This document shows positions 35,750 to 44,545 of a DNA stretch of 58,045 nt, one piece after another (the stretch's first letter is position 1; each line of letters starts with the position of its first letter). Under the pieces are notes generated by a model. The model saw only the letters and a program-made list of their open reading frames with translations, was not told the DNA's origin and ran no database searches. The stretch comes from Bacteroidota bacterium. Its GTDB lineage: Bacteria > Bacteroidota > Bacteroidia > B-17B0 > Aurantibacillaceae. Made by a program: the position numbers and the translations under genes. The stretch spans positions 1 through 58,045 of the forward strand of contig JAUXSA010000077.1 of NCBI GenBank assembly GCA_030681615.1, given 5' to 3'.

Positions 35750-37240
35750 TTGAGCCGTATAAAATTATATACTTTTTTATTTGTTTTAAGTGCCATTGCC
35801 CTTAACTCGCAAACACGATCTACGCCGGTAGTAAAATTTTTGTTCAATAATAAAAGTGATCTGGATGAGTCAAACAAGTTAAAAGCTAAACTTGTTGGTA
35901 TAAATTTCACTACCGATAGGTTTGGGAACGACAATAATGCCATTTTTTTTTCCGGCAACGCAGGCAGTTATGTTAATCTTGGAACTTCTAAACTACTTAA
36001 ACAACGAGCCGGAAGTATTTCCTTATGGTTAAAAATAGAGCACCCTGTTATGTCAGGCACGGGCGCCAAGTATAATCCAATCATTATAACTAAATGCAAC
36101 CCATCAAGTGATTTTTATGAGTCTTATGCACTTTATTATATGCTTGACTCCAAAAAAATTGTTGCGGTTTGCGCCAAAGATTCTACAAGAGATATTGGCA
36201 TATTTAGTAAAAATACTTCCTGGCAAAATAAATGGCAACATCTTGTTATGACTTACAATGACGAGCGGATGAGCTTTTATGTTGATGGTCAGCTACAAGA
36301 TGCGTTTCCAAAAAACTTTGAAACCAAATTTCTTGAGGGTGATTCGGTTTTGGTTGGTTTAACCGGAAATAAAAAAAATAACCGATGGCTTATAGGCTCA
36401 GTAGATGAAATAGCGTTTTATGAAAAAGTATTAACACCTGCAGAAATACAAGAACTTTATAATGCGCCTGATCCTAACACCAATAAAATTATTATAAATC
36501 GTATCCTTATTTGTTTGTCTATACTAACCCTAGCCATTGCTTTATATTTTTTGATCAAATACAAGTTTAAAATTGCAGTTCAAAAAGAAAAAGCGCGACT
36601 CGAACTCAACAATAAATTATTAGAAACAGAGTTGCGGGTTAACAGGGCATTAATGAACCCACATTTCATTTTTAATTCGTTAAATACACTTAATCATTAC
36701 ATTTTAACCAATAATAATGAGATTGCCAGCGATTATCTTGTAAAATTTTCGAAACTCATTCGCAAGATATTAGATAGCAATATGTCCGATACTATTTCTT
36801 TAGAACAGGAAATAGAATTGATACATGGCTACTTGGAGATTGAAGGCCTGCGTTTTAAAGAAGACATTAAATATGAGCTTAATATAGATCCCGCTATCAT
36901 TTCATCATCAGTAATAATCCCAATTATGATGATACAACCATTTATTGAAAATTCGGTTTGGCATGGCTTACGAGATAAAACAGGTGATAAAATTATCCGC
37001 ATTTCTTTTTCTTTATTAGACAATAATTATATAGAATGTACAATAGATGATAATGGTACCGGCAGAAAAAAGAAAGAACCTAACCCTCTTGAAAAAAAAT
37101 CGCTTGCAACCGGTTTTGTCATTCAACGACTTGAATTGCTGAATAAGATCCACAACTTAAATTGTAGCTTAACTATTGCCGATAAAGAAAACGGGGCCGG
37201 AACAATTGTAAAAATTATCTTACCAATTTTAAATAAATAA
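35750..37240 (+). CDS. LytS-type sensor histidine kinase with periplasmic LamG domain
   Basis: 496 residues from TTG. Signal segment 'MSRIKLYTFLFVLSAIALNS', LamG/concanavalin domain (about 30-235: 'IYVNLGTSKL'-like strands, 'RWLIGSVDEIAFYEKVLTPA'), one membrane segment near 250-270 ('ILICLSILTLAIALYFLI'), coiled-coil, then the His_kinase domain with phospho-acceptor His305 in 'NPHFIFNSLNTLNHYI' and the ATPase 'DDNGTGRKK'. It lies 5 bases before its response regulator. A LamG input suggests that it senses a glycan or surface ligand, which is inference. Confidence 0.9.
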   Translation: MSRIKLYTFLFVLSAIALNSQTRSTPVVKFLFNNKSDLDESNKLKAKLVGINFTTDRFGNDNNAIFFSGNAGSYVNLGTSKLLKQRAGSISLWLKIEHPVMSGTGAKYNPIIITKCNPSSDFYESYALYYMLDSKKIVAVCAKDSTRDIGIFSKNTSWQNKWQHLVMTYNDERMSFYVDGQLQDAFPKNFETKFLEGDSVLVGLTGNKKNNRWLIGSVDEIAFYEKVLTPAEIQELYNAPDPNTNKIIINRILICLSILTLAIALYFLIKYKFKIAVQKEKARLELNNKLLETELRVNRALMNPHFIFNSLNTLNHYILTNNNEIASDYLVKFSKLIRKILDSNMSDTISLEQEIELIHGYLEIEGLRFKEDIKYELNIDPAIISSSVIIPIMMIQPFIENSVWHGLRDKTGDKIIRISFSLLDNNYIECTIDDNGTGRKKKEPNPLEKKSLATGFVIQRLELLNKIHNLNCSLTIADKENGAGTIVKIILPILNK

Positions 37241-37245
37241 AAAAT

Positions 37246-37998
37246 ATGCGTTTACGTGCTATCATAATTGATGACGAAGAAACAGGAATTGAAACATTAA
37301 AATTCTTAGTCGAAAAGTATATTAAAGATGTAAAAATAGTAGCACAAACAACCAGTGGCAGTAAGGCAATTGAGTTAATTGAAAATTACATGCCGGAAAT
37401 AGTTTTTTTAGATATAAGTATGCCAGAAATGGATGGGTTTGAATTACTGGAAAAATTGTCCTGGAAAAATTTTCATTTGATTTTTACAACGGCGCATCAG
37501 GAATATGGCCTTAAAGCATTAAAAAATGGAGCCGTTGATTATTTGCTTAAACCAATTGATCATAGGGACCTAACTACAGCAGTTGAAAAAATAAAAACAA
37601 AACTTACCTTCGAAAAAAATAGTTTGCCGCAAATAGATTATACGCCTTTAAATGACTTACAACAATTAGGCGCAAATAAAATAGGAGTAACTTCAAAGCA
37701 CGGCATTGAATACATTGAAGTAACGGATATTATAAGTCTTGAATCTAAATCAAATTACACACTTATACATTTGACTGATGATAAAACTTTATTAACCCCT
37801 AAAACATTAAAAGAATTCGAAAATCAATTATGCAATAATCATCCGCAGTATATACGGGTTCACAATTCGTTCATTATTAATTTACATAAAGTTTTAAGAT
37901 ATATTAAAGACCTGGATGATATCATTATGACCAATAACCAAAAAATTCCTTTATCAAAAAGCCGGAGAGATGCTTTTTTAAAATGGCTCGAGCTCTAA
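37246..37998 (+). CDS. LytTR-family response regulator
   Basis: 250 residues. Receiver domain with Asp9-Asp10-Glu11-Glu12, phospho-acceptor Asp56 in 'IVFLDISMPEMDG' and Lys in 'DYLLKPIDHRDL'; C-terminal LytTR DNA-binding domain from about 140 ('KIGVTSKHGIEYIEV', 'YIRVHNSFIINLHKVLRYIK'). Partner of the upstream LytS-type kinase. A truncated copy is at 28866. Likely targets are the LytTR-type sites found in this window. Confidence 0.95.
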   Translation: MRLRAIIIDDEETGIETLKFLVEKYIKDVKIVAQTTSGSKAIELIENYMPEIVFLDISMPEMDGFELLEKLSWKNFHLIFTTAHQEYGLKALKNGAVDYLLKPIDHRDLTTAVEKIKTKLTFEKNSLPQIDYTPLNDLQQLGANKIGVTSKHGIEYIEVTDIISLESKSNYTLIHLTDDKTLLTPKTLKEFENQLCNNHPQYIRVHNSFIINLHKVLRYIKDLDDIIMTNNQKIPLSKSRRDAFLKWLEL

Positions 37999-38016
37999 AC
38001 ATCTCTATTTAGTTTT

Positions 38017-38047
38017 TTGTCCCGTTAAGTTTAAATCTCTATCTTTG
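38017..38047 (+). promoter_or_regulatory. Promoter of hemC-hemD, leaderless
   Basis: A -33 TTG at 38017-38019 and an exact -7 box TATCTTTG at 38040-38047, 20 bases apart. The GTG start at 38052 is only four bases beyond the box, so the transcript should begin at or next to the start codon. Confidence 0.75.
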
Positions 38048-38051
38048 CCAC

Positions 38052-39641
38052 GTGAAAAGAAAGATCATTATAGGTACGCGCGGAAGCGACCTGGCATTAT
38101 GGCAAGCCAATTACACCAAAAATTTATTGGAAGAAAAAGGTAACGAAGTTGAAATAAAAATTATTAAAACCGCGGGCGATAATTCTCAACAATACGAAAC
38201 AAGTTTTGATAAACTGGAAGGCAAAGGTTTTTTTACCAAGGAACTAGAAGAAGCTTTACTAAAAAAAGAGATCGATCTTGCCGTTCATTCCCATAAAGAT
38301 CTACCTACTGAAAGTCCGGATGGTTTATTAATTGCCGGTGTTTCAAAGCGCGAAGATCCATCAGATATTTTAATTATTAATGATAAAGCTGCCGATGATA
38401 AATTAAAATTTGGACTAAAGAAAAATGCTATTGTTGGCACTTCCTCTGCAAGGAGAAAATCGCAGTTGTTGGCTTTCAGACCAGACTTACAGGTAAAAGA
38501 TCTGCGCGGTAATGTGCCAACCCGAATTAATAAATTACGTGAAGGAAATTACGATGCTGTTATAATTGCAACTGCAGGAGTAGAAAGATTGGAAATAGAA
38601 CTGGATGAATTTACGGTTGAAAAATTAAACCCCGAAGAGTTCGTTCCTGCACCCGCGCAAGGCGTATTAGCGTGGCAAACACGCGAAGATGATACTTCGC
38701 TTCTTGAAATAATTGATACCATTAGCGACCTTGACGTTTTAATTAAAATAAATATCGAACGTCAATTATTAAATATGTTTGATGGCGGTTGTCATTTACC
38801 TTTTGGGGCATACTGTGATACCGAAATGGATGATGAGGACCGTTTACGTTTTAAGGTTTGGGTAAGTATTGCTAAAGAATGGAACGAGCAACCTAAACAA
38901 TTATATTTTGATACGTTAGATACAGATGGTTTTGTGGATAGAATGTATGAGCACATTAAACACGTTAAACCAAAAAAAATATTTATCACCAAAACATTTA
39001 AAGAAGGTGAATATTTAAATACTGCTTTAACAAAATTAGGTTTTGAAATTCATGGAAAAAGTTTAATCGAATTCAAACAAATTGCAATTAAATTTTTGCC
39101 AAAAACAGATTGGATCTTTTTTAGCAGCAAACATGCTGTGCGTTATTTCTTTAATCAAAAACCTGAATTGTGGCCGGGTGTTAAATATGGTTGTGTTGGA
39201 AGCTCTACCAGCGCCGAGTTACGCTCATTCGGACACCGCGCCGATTTTATTGGACAAAGTACCGACATTAAATTAGTAGGTAAACAATTTAGTAGTAAAG
39301 TTGGCAATGCGCGCGTTTTATTTCCAATTGCAAGAGGAAGTATGCAAAGCATACAATGGCAAATGGTAAAACGTGATAATGTAGTTAATTTAGAAGTATA
39401 CGCTACTTTAAAACACAGCGAAGAAATTTCTTCCGAAAATGAAATTGTAATTTTTACAAGTCCCAGTAATGTAGAATCGTATTTTGAAAAGAACACGATC
39501 CATCCGCATCAAAAAATTATTGCCATGGGCGAAGCAACCGGAAAGGCTTTAGAAAAATTAAAACATAAAAAGTATACTATGCCCCGCAGCTTTGATGACC
39601 TAGGAATGATACAGGCCATTTTGGGGTTACCGAATAACTAA
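38052..39641 (+). CDS. hemC/hemD: Porphobilinogen deaminase / uroporphyrinogen-III synthase fusion
   Basis: 529 residues from GTG. Residues 1-~310 are HemC: 'KIIIGTRGSDLALWQANY' right at the N-terminus, 'HSHKDLPTE', 'GNVPTRINKL', and Cys247 in 'DGGCHLPFGAYC' that holds the dipyrromethane cofactor. Residues ~315-529 are a HemD domain: 'IFITKTFKEGEYLNTALTKL', 'WIFFSSKHAVRYFF', 'EIVIFTSPSNVESYF'. It turns four porphobilinogens into uroporphyrinogen III. Fusions are known in this phylum. HemE (48933) uses the product. Confidence 0.95.
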   Translation: MKRKIIIGTRGSDLALWQANYTKNLLEEKGNEVEIKIIKTAGDNSQQYETSFDKLEGKGFFTKELEEALLKKEIDLAVHSHKDLPTESPDGLLIAGVSKREDPSDILIINDKAADDKLKFGLKKNAIVGTSSARRKSQLLAFRPDLQVKDLRGNVPTRINKLREGNYDAVIIATAGVERLEIELDEFTVEKLNPEEFVPAPAQGVLAWQTREDDTSLLEIIDTISDLDVLIKINIERQLLNMFDGGCHLPFGAYCDTEMDDEDRLRFKVWVSIAKEWNEQPKQLYFDTLDTDGFVDRMYEHIKHVKPKKIFITKTFKEGEYLNTALTKLGFEIHGKSLIEFKQIAIKFLPKTDWIFFSSKHAVRYFFNQKPELWPGVKYGCVGSSTSAELRSFGHRADFIGQSTDIKLVGKQFSSKVGNARVLFPIARGSMQSIQWQMVKRDNVVNLEVYATLKHSEEISSENEIVIFTSPSNVESYFEKNTIHPHQKIIAMGEATGKALEKLKHKKYTMPRSFDDLGMIQAILGLPNN

Positions 39642-39649
39642 ATTACAAA

Positions 39650-39720
39650 GCCACAGATTTCGCAGATAACACAGATTTATTTTTTAAATATAATCCGCGG
39701 GAATCAGTGAAATCTGTGGC
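39650..39720. repeat. Inverted repeat with internal ACAGATTT copies
   Basis: GCCACAGATTTC at 39650-39661 and its reverse complement at 39709-39720 flank 47 bases that repeat ACAGATTT again. The sequence resembles 'cacagatt' dispersed repeats in many bacterial genomes. It may act as a weak terminator for hemC-hemD (A-rich downstream), but the loop is long. Confidence 0.5.
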
Positions 39721-39735
39721 AAAAAATTTCAATTG

Positions 39736-41088
39736 TTACAATAAATCATTTGCTAAATTAGCCAACTCGCTACGCTCACCCTTTTCTAAAGTAATGTGCG
39801 CGTAAAGTTTCTGGCCTTTTACTTTTTCTATCAGATAACTTAAGCCATTACTTTGTGCGTCAAGATAAGGCGTGTCAATTTGATGAATATCTCCCGTAAA
39901 AATAATTTTTGTATTCTCGCCCGCTCTTGTAATAATTGTTTTTACTTCATGTGGTGTTAAGTTCTGCGCTTCATCCACAATAAAAAACACATTACTTAAG
40001 CTTCTTCCGCGTATGTATGCCAGCGGACAAACAACTAATTTTTGAGACTCTATCATCTCTGCAATTTGTTTGTGTTCTTTATCTTTTTCGCTAAAACAAC
40101 TGCGTATGTATTTTAAATTATCCCAAAGCGGTTCCATGTATGGGTTTAATTTGCTGTTCACATCGCCGGGTAAATAACCAATGTCTTTATTACTTAATGG
40201 TACGATTGGGCGCGCTAAATAGATCTGATGATAATTTCTTCTCAACTCCAAAGCACCTGCTAAGGATAATAATGTTTTTCCTGTTCCGGCAACACCTTGT
40301 ATACTTACCAGTTTAATATCCGGGTTCATAATGGCATCTAAAGCAAAAGATTGTTCTGCATTTTTTGGAATTACCCCAAAGGCAGAAGTTTTTATAACGC
40401 GGTTCAATGTATCATCTTCAGCATTATATCTTGCTAAAACACTTTGCGAACCATTTTTAATTACATAATAATGGTTAGGTAAACTTTTATAACCTTTTAA
40501 AATTGGTTTTGCCTTTGCACTTCCCTGGTTATAAATAGCAGCAATTTGTTCTGCTGTAGCTTTTATGCCTTCACTATTACCAGTATAAAGTTCGTCAACC
40601 GTTTTTATTTTACCGGTTTCATAATCTTCGGCATTTAAGCTTAAGCTTTTTGCTTTTATACGTAGGTTAATGTCCTTTGTAACTAAAACAACTTTTCTGT
40701 CGGGATGCATTTCCGCTGTATACAGTGCTGTATTTAAGATACGGTGGTCAGCTTTTCTATCTGCAAAAATCCGCTCGGCATTTATTTTAGAAGAGAAATT
40801 CATCTCTATCTTAAACTTACCGCGGTTAGGGCCGTTTATGGCAGTCCATTCCTGTAAAGTATTGTTACCACTTAACTTATCAATGTATCTCGTAAATTCG
40901 CGAGCCGAAAAGTTTTTGGTATCGTTACCCTTCTTAAAGTTATCCAACTCTTCTAAAACAGTTATTGGAATGACCACATCATGTTCTGCGAAATTTTTAA
41001 TTGCAGTGTGATCGTAAATAATAACAGAGGTATCTAACACAAAGATCTTTCTTTCGTTGGTACTTGCCTTGCTGGTTCTTTTGGCCAT
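39736..41088 (-). CDS. PhoH-like ATPase with N-terminal PIN domain
   Basis: 450 residues. Residues ~12-150 are a PIN nuclease-like domain ('FVLDTSVIIYDHTAI', 'VTKDINLRIKAKSL' with acidic residues). Residues ~235-450 are the PhoH ATPase: Walker A 'GVAGTGKTLLS', Walker B 'VFFIVDEAQNLTPHEVKTI', 'FTGDIHQIDTPYLD'. The PIN-PhoH architecture is linked to RNA unwinding and cleavage. It stands alone. Confidence 0.92.
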   Translation of the reverse strand: MAKRTSKASTNERKIFVLDTSVIIYDHTAIKNFAEHDVVIPITVLEELDNFKKGNDTKNFSAREFTRYIDKLSGNNTLQEWTAINGPNRGKFKIEMNFSSKINAERIFADRKADHRILNTALYTAEMHPDRKVVLVTKDINLRIKAKSLSLNAEDYETGKIKTVDELYTGNSEGIKATAEQIAAIYNQGSAKAKPILKGYKSLPNHYYVIKNGSQSVLARYNAEDDTLNRVIKTSAFGVIPKNAEQSFALDAIMNPDIKLVSIQGVAGTGKTLLSLAGALELRRNYHQIYLARPIVPLSNKDIGYLPGDVNSKLNPYMEPLWDNLKYIRSCFSEKDKEHKQIAEMIESQKLVVCPLAYIRGRSLSNVFFIVDEAQNLTPHEVKTIITRAGENTKIIFTGDIHQIDTPYLDAQSNGLSYLIEKVKGQKLYAHITLEKGERSELANLANDLL

Positions 41089-41247
41089 AATAAATAAATA
41101 ACTTGTGGTAAAGCTATAAATCCATCATTGGTATTTTAGTGGGATAAAAAATTGATTTGAACAGGAGATTGTTTATTTCAGAAAAAAGCCCGTTCATCTA
41201 AAGATTCGTATATATTAACAGTCTTAGGTTTATAATATTTAAAACAA

Positions 41248-41276
41248 AAAAGCACCGGTTTTTCCGATGCTTTCTT
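41248..41276 (-). terminator. Terminator of typA
   Basis: In the minus-strand direction GCATCGG-AAAAA-CCGGTGC with one G-U pair is followed by TTTTTTG. Ends the typA transcript 20 bases after its stop codon. Confidence 0.75.
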
Positions 41277-41296
41277 TAAAATTGAAAATTTATTTT

Positions 41297-43108
41297 TTAT
41301 TGCGCTTCTAATGATTTAGAGAAACGTTTACGGGTGTTCTCATCTAAATGGATCTTACGTAAGCGGATGTTTGAAGGAGTAATTTCAACATATTCATCGC
41401 CCTGGATATATTCCATAGCTTCTTCTAAACTGAATTTTATTTTTGGAACAATGCGCATTTTCTCATCTGTACCGGAAGCACGCATATTAGTTAATTGTTT
41501 TTCTGTACAAACGTTTACAACTAAGTCATCAGGACGGATATGCTCACCAATGATCATTCCCGGGTAAATTTCTTCACCTGCTTCAATAAAGAATTTACCT
41601 CTGTCTTGTAATTTATCAATAGAATAAGCAACTGCAGAGCCTTTATCTTTACTGATCAAAACCCCAGCAATACGGCTTGGGATATGACCTTTCCATGGTT
41701 CAAAACCTTTAAAACGATGCGCCATAATAGCTTCACCAGCTGTAGCAGTTAATACGTTATTACGCAAACCAATAATACCACGTGCAGGGATCTCGAACTC
41801 AATATGAGTAAGATCGCCTTTAGGCTCCATGATCAATAAATTACCTTTACGTTGTGTTACTAGGTCAATTACTTTACTTGATGATTCCTGAGGAACGTCA
41901 ACAGTTAACACCTCAATAGGCTCGCATTTTTGACCATCAATTTCTTTAACGATAACCTGTGGTTGTCCTAATTGTAACTCATACCCTTCGCGACGCATGG
42001 TCTCGATAAGTACAGATAAGTGAAGGATACCACGGCCAAACACCAGGTAAGAATCAGGAGATCCTGTTTCTTCCACACGCATGGCCAAATTCTTTTCTAA
42101 TTCTTTATATAAACGGTCGCGTAAGTGACGGGATGTAACGAATTTTCCATCTTTACCAAAGAACGGAGAGTTGTTAATTGTAAACAACATACTCATAGTT
42201 GGTTCATCAATATGCATAGTTGGCATACCTTCAGGATTATCAAAATCAGCAACTGTATCACCGATCTCAAACCCTTCAATACCTGTAAAGGCGCAAATAT
42301 CACCCGTTACAGCTTCGGTAACTTTTAATTTACCTAAGCCTTCAAAAACAAATAATTCTTTGATACGCGATTTTTGAATTTTACCATCACGTTTTACAAC
42401 GCTCACCGGCATGTTTTCTTTAATGATCCCGCGAAAGATACGGCCTACGGCAATACGACCAATGAAAGATGAATAATCTAATGACGTTATTTGGATCTGT
42501 AAAGTACCTTCGCGTTTTGGTGCAGTAGGTATTTTATCAATAATAGTATCTAATAAAAAAGTAACATCTGTTGTAGGGGTTTTATAATCCGGCCCCATCC
42601 AGCCTTGTTTACTCGAACCATAAACAGTAGGAAAATCTAACTGATCTTCGTTCGCATCAAGGTTAAAGAAAAGATCGAAAACATTATCATGCACTTCTTC
42701 CGGACGACAATTTGGTTTATCAACTTTATTGATAACCAAAATTGCTTTTTTACCCGCAGCTATTGCCTTTTGAAGCACAAAACGTGTTTGAGGCATTGGC
42801 CCTTCAAAAGCATCTACTAATAAAATAACACCGTCGGCCATGTTCATCACACGTTCAACCTCACCTCCAAAGTCGGCGTGACCAGGAGTATCAATAATAT
42901 TAATTTTAGTTCCTTTATAAGTAACGGAAACGTTCTTTGCAAGAATGGTAATTCCACGCTCACGTTCAAGGTCGTTATTATCAAGAATAAGTTCGCCAGT
43001 TGCCTGGTTATCTCTAAATAAATTACACTGATGTAATATTTTATCTACTAAGGTCGTTTTACCGTGGTCAACGTGGGCAATAATGGCAATGTTTCTAATT
43101 TCAGACAT
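41297..43108 (-). CDS. typA: Ribosome-binding translational GTPase TypA/BipA
   Basis: 603 residues. G domain 'AHVDHGKTTLVDKIL' (G1), 'DTPGHADFGGEV' (G3), 'NKVDKPNCRP' (G4), then EF-G-like domains and the BipA-specific C-terminus ('GTDEKMRIVPKIKFSLEEAM', 'YVEITPSNIRLRK'). It assists late ribosome assembly and stress adaptation. Its -7 box TATCTTTG lies at 43128-43135 (minus strand), giving a leader of about 15 bases. Confidence 0.97.
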   Translation of the reverse strand: MSEIRNIAIIAHVDHGKTTLVDKILHQCNLFRDNQATGELILDNNDLERERGITILAKNVSVTYKGTKINIIDTPGHADFGGEVERVMNMADGVILLVDAFEGPMPQTRFVLQKAIAAGKKAILVINKVDKPNCRPEEVHDNVFDLFFNLDANEDQLDFPTVYGSSKQGWMGPDYKTPTTDVTFLLDTIIDKIPTAPKREGTLQIQITSLDYSSFIGRIAVGRIFRGIIKENMPVSVVKRDGKIQKSRIKELFVFEGLGKLKVTEAVTGDICAFTGIEGFEIGDTVADFDNPEGMPTMHIDEPTMSMLFTINNSPFFGKDGKFVTSRHLRDRLYKELEKNLAMRVEETGSPDSYLVFGRGILHLSVLIETMRREGYELQLGQPQVIVKEIDGQKCEPIEVLTVDVPQESSSKVIDLVTQRKGNLLIMEPKGDLTHIEFEIPARGIIGLRNNVLTATAGEAIMAHRFKGFEPWKGHIPSRIAGVLISKDKGSAVAYSIDKLQDRGKFFIEAGEEIYPGMIIGEHIRPDDLVVNVCTEKQLTNMRASGTDEKMRIVPKIKFSLEEAMEYIQGDEYVEITPSNIRLRKIHLDENTRKRFSKSLEAQ

Positions 43109-43127
43109 ATTTGGTTTTTAAGCGCCG

Positions 43128-43135
43128 CAAAGATA
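43128..43135 (-). promoter_or_regulatory. -7 promoter box of typA
   Basis: Reverse complement of CAAAGATA is TATCTTTG, an exact TAnnTTTG. It ends 19 bases before the ATG of typA. Confidence 0.65.
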
Positions 43136-43206
43136 CTACTTTTATTGGTTAAATCACTTTACTACAAAGGATTATGTAAAATTTTCTTTATACTTTTAAC
43201 AAATAA

Positions 43207-43800
43207 TTGGAAACCGGTTCTCATATTCAAGGCATACTAAACCCATCCAAATGGGTAGAATTGTACGCCGATTATCTTTATAAGTTTGCCTATTACAGGG
43301 TAAATAACGACGAACTTGCCCAGGATCTGGTGCAGGATTGCTTTTTAGCTGCCTTAAAAGCTATTGAAACATATAGAGGGCAGGCCTCTGAAAAAACCTG
43401 GCTGGTAAGCATTTTAAAAAACAAGATCATCGATCATTACAAAAAAGCCTCTACCCGCAACGAATCGCCGCTGCAATTGAGCACTTATACGGCGCCTTCT
43501 TATGACTATTTTTTTGATAAGGACGCTAAAGGGCATTGGCAAAGTGCTGCCAAACCCAAGGATTGGGCCGTAACCGAAAATAATTTTGATACAAAAGAGT
43601 TTTATAAGACATTAGAAAATTGTTTAGCCGAATTACCTGAAAAGTGGAAAGGTGTTTTCACAATGAGCTTGCTTCATGATGCCGATACAAAATTAGTTTG
43701 TAAGGAATTTGATCTTAGCTCGTCTAACTTTTGGGTAATTATGCACCGGGCAAAGCTGCAAATGCGCGCCTGTCTTGAAAAGAACTGGTTAAAATTGTAA
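43207..43800 (+). CDS. ECF-type sigma-70 factor of the Hvf/bufferin locus
   Basis: 197 residues from TTG at 43207 ('METGSHIQGILNPSKWVEL'). Region 2 is 'YLYKFAYYRVNNDELAQDLV' with 'KTWLVSILKNKIIDHYKKA'; an insert of about 45 residues precedes region 4 ('ELPEKWKGVFTMSLLHDADT', 'LVCKEFDLSSSNFWVIMHRA'). It overlaps the stop of its anti-sigma by one base (TAATG at 43798-43802). The arrangement sigma - zinc-finger protein - DUF692 - DUF2063 is known from metal-stress ECF loci such as the Caulobacter SigF system. It probably drives the genes from 44158 on; that is inference. Confidence 0.88.
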   Translation: METGSHIQGILNPSKWVELYADYLYKFAYYRVNNDELAQDLVQDCFLAALKAIETYRGQASEKTWLVSILKNKIIDHYKKASTRNESPLQLSTYTAPSYDYFFDKDAKGHWQSAAKPKDWAVTENNFDTKEFYKTLENCLAELPEKWKGVFTMSLLHDADTKLVCKEFDLSSSNFWVIMHRAKLQMRACLEKNWLKL

Positions 43801-44078
43801 TGGAAAGTTTAAAAGAACATAAACATAAATGGTACACTTTTGGGTGTAAGGATGCAACCTACCTTACAGTTAAAGGCGAAAATGCCCCACTTTCGTTCTC
43901 AGAAAAAATGTTACTTAACTTTCACTTAATAATATGTAAATATTGCCGTCGGTTTGTAACCCAAAACCATAAAGTAACCCAGCTCTTTAGAGCATCTTAC
44001 GAGAAAAGCGGCTTAACGCTTTCGCCAGATAAAAAGAAGGCTCTAAATCAATTGATTACGAAGAATCTAAAAAAATAA
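43800..44078 (+). CDS. Zinc-finger anti-sigma factor (ZAS type, soluble)
   Basis: 92 residues. Contains the ZAS metal motif His42-xxx-Cys46-xx-Cys49 in 'NFHLIICKYCRRF' and an extra Cys16 that could complete the site. No membrane segment, so it is cytoplasmic and could sense metal or thiol stress directly. Start overlaps the sigma gene by one base, so the two are made together. Function by context and motif. Confidence 0.82.
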   Translation: MESLKEHKHKWYTFGCKDATYLTVKGENAPLSFSEKMLLNFHLIICKYCRRFVTQNHKVTQLFRASYEKSGLTLSPDKKKALNQLITKNLKK

Positions 44079-44087
44079 TAACTTTTT

Positions 44088-44116
44088 TTGTAAGGAATTA
44101 AATCCAATTGCGACTA
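44088..44116 (+). promoter_or_regulatory. Candidate ECF promoter of the precursor gene
   Basis: A GTAAGG (44090-44095) and CGACTA (44111-44116) pair with a 15-base spacer lies about 40 bases before the ATG of the RiPP precursor. It does not look like the housekeeping TAnnTTTG. Shape and spacing fit ECF promoters, but only this one example is available, so it is a guess. Confidence 0.3.
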
Positions 44117-44157
44117 TAAATACGTAAATTCATATAAACCTTTAAACTAACATTAAA

Positions 44158-44529
44158 ATGGAAAAAAAATCAACATTAGTTACTTGCTCAATGATAGCAG
44201 GTGCTTTATTAAGTGTATCAGCTATTACTGCTAACACAAACAGTTTATTAAACTATAACGGTTTGGGAACTGCCGGCGAAGTTCGTACTTCTTTAGTTAA
44301 AACTATCGAATTAAATTGCGGAGAGAAAAAAGACGCAACTAAAACTGATACAAAAACAAAAGATGCAAAATGTGGTGAGCACAAAGATGCAAAAGCTAAA
44401 GACGGAAAATGCGGTGAGCACAAAGATGCAAAAGCTAAAGACGGAAAATGTGGCGAGAAAAAAGCTAAAGACGGAAAATGTGGAGAAGGTAAATGCGGAG
44501 AAAAGAAAAAAACCGATACTCCAAAATAA
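44158..44529 (+). CDS. hvfA: HvfA/bufferin-type RiPP metallophore precursor with six Cys-Gly-Glu motifs
   Basis: 123 residues. Residues ~5-27 are a signal peptide/membrane segment ('STLVTCSMIAGALLSVSAIT'). The rest is a low-complexity core of Lys, Asp, Gly, Cys and Glu with six CGE motifs at Cys54, 72, 85, 98, 108 and 113; the last is the doublet 'GKCGEGKCGEKK'. EGKCG is the conserved core of HvfA peptides. In that family the DUF692 iron enzyme with its DUF2063 partner converts the Cys into metal-binding heterocycles (oxazolone/thioamide or thiooxazole). The gene is followed by a strong terminator, then the maturase. Modification of this peptide is inferred, not seen. Confidence 0.85.
   Translation: MEKKSTLVTCSMIAGALLSVSAITANTNSLLNYNGLGTAGEVRTSLVKTIELNCGEKKDATKTDTKTKDAKCGEHKDAKAKDGKCGEHKDAKAKDGKCGEKKAKDGKCGEGKCGEKKKTDTPK
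44362..44505. repeat. 39-bp tandem repeats in the precursor core
   Basis: Two nearly identical 39-bp units (from the Cys codons at 44371 and 44410) and a shorter 30-bp unit at 44449 encode 'KCGEHKDAKAKDG'. The number of metal-binding motifs can change by slippage of these units. Confidence 0.85.
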
Positions 44530-44545
44530 TCAAAAAATATAAAAC

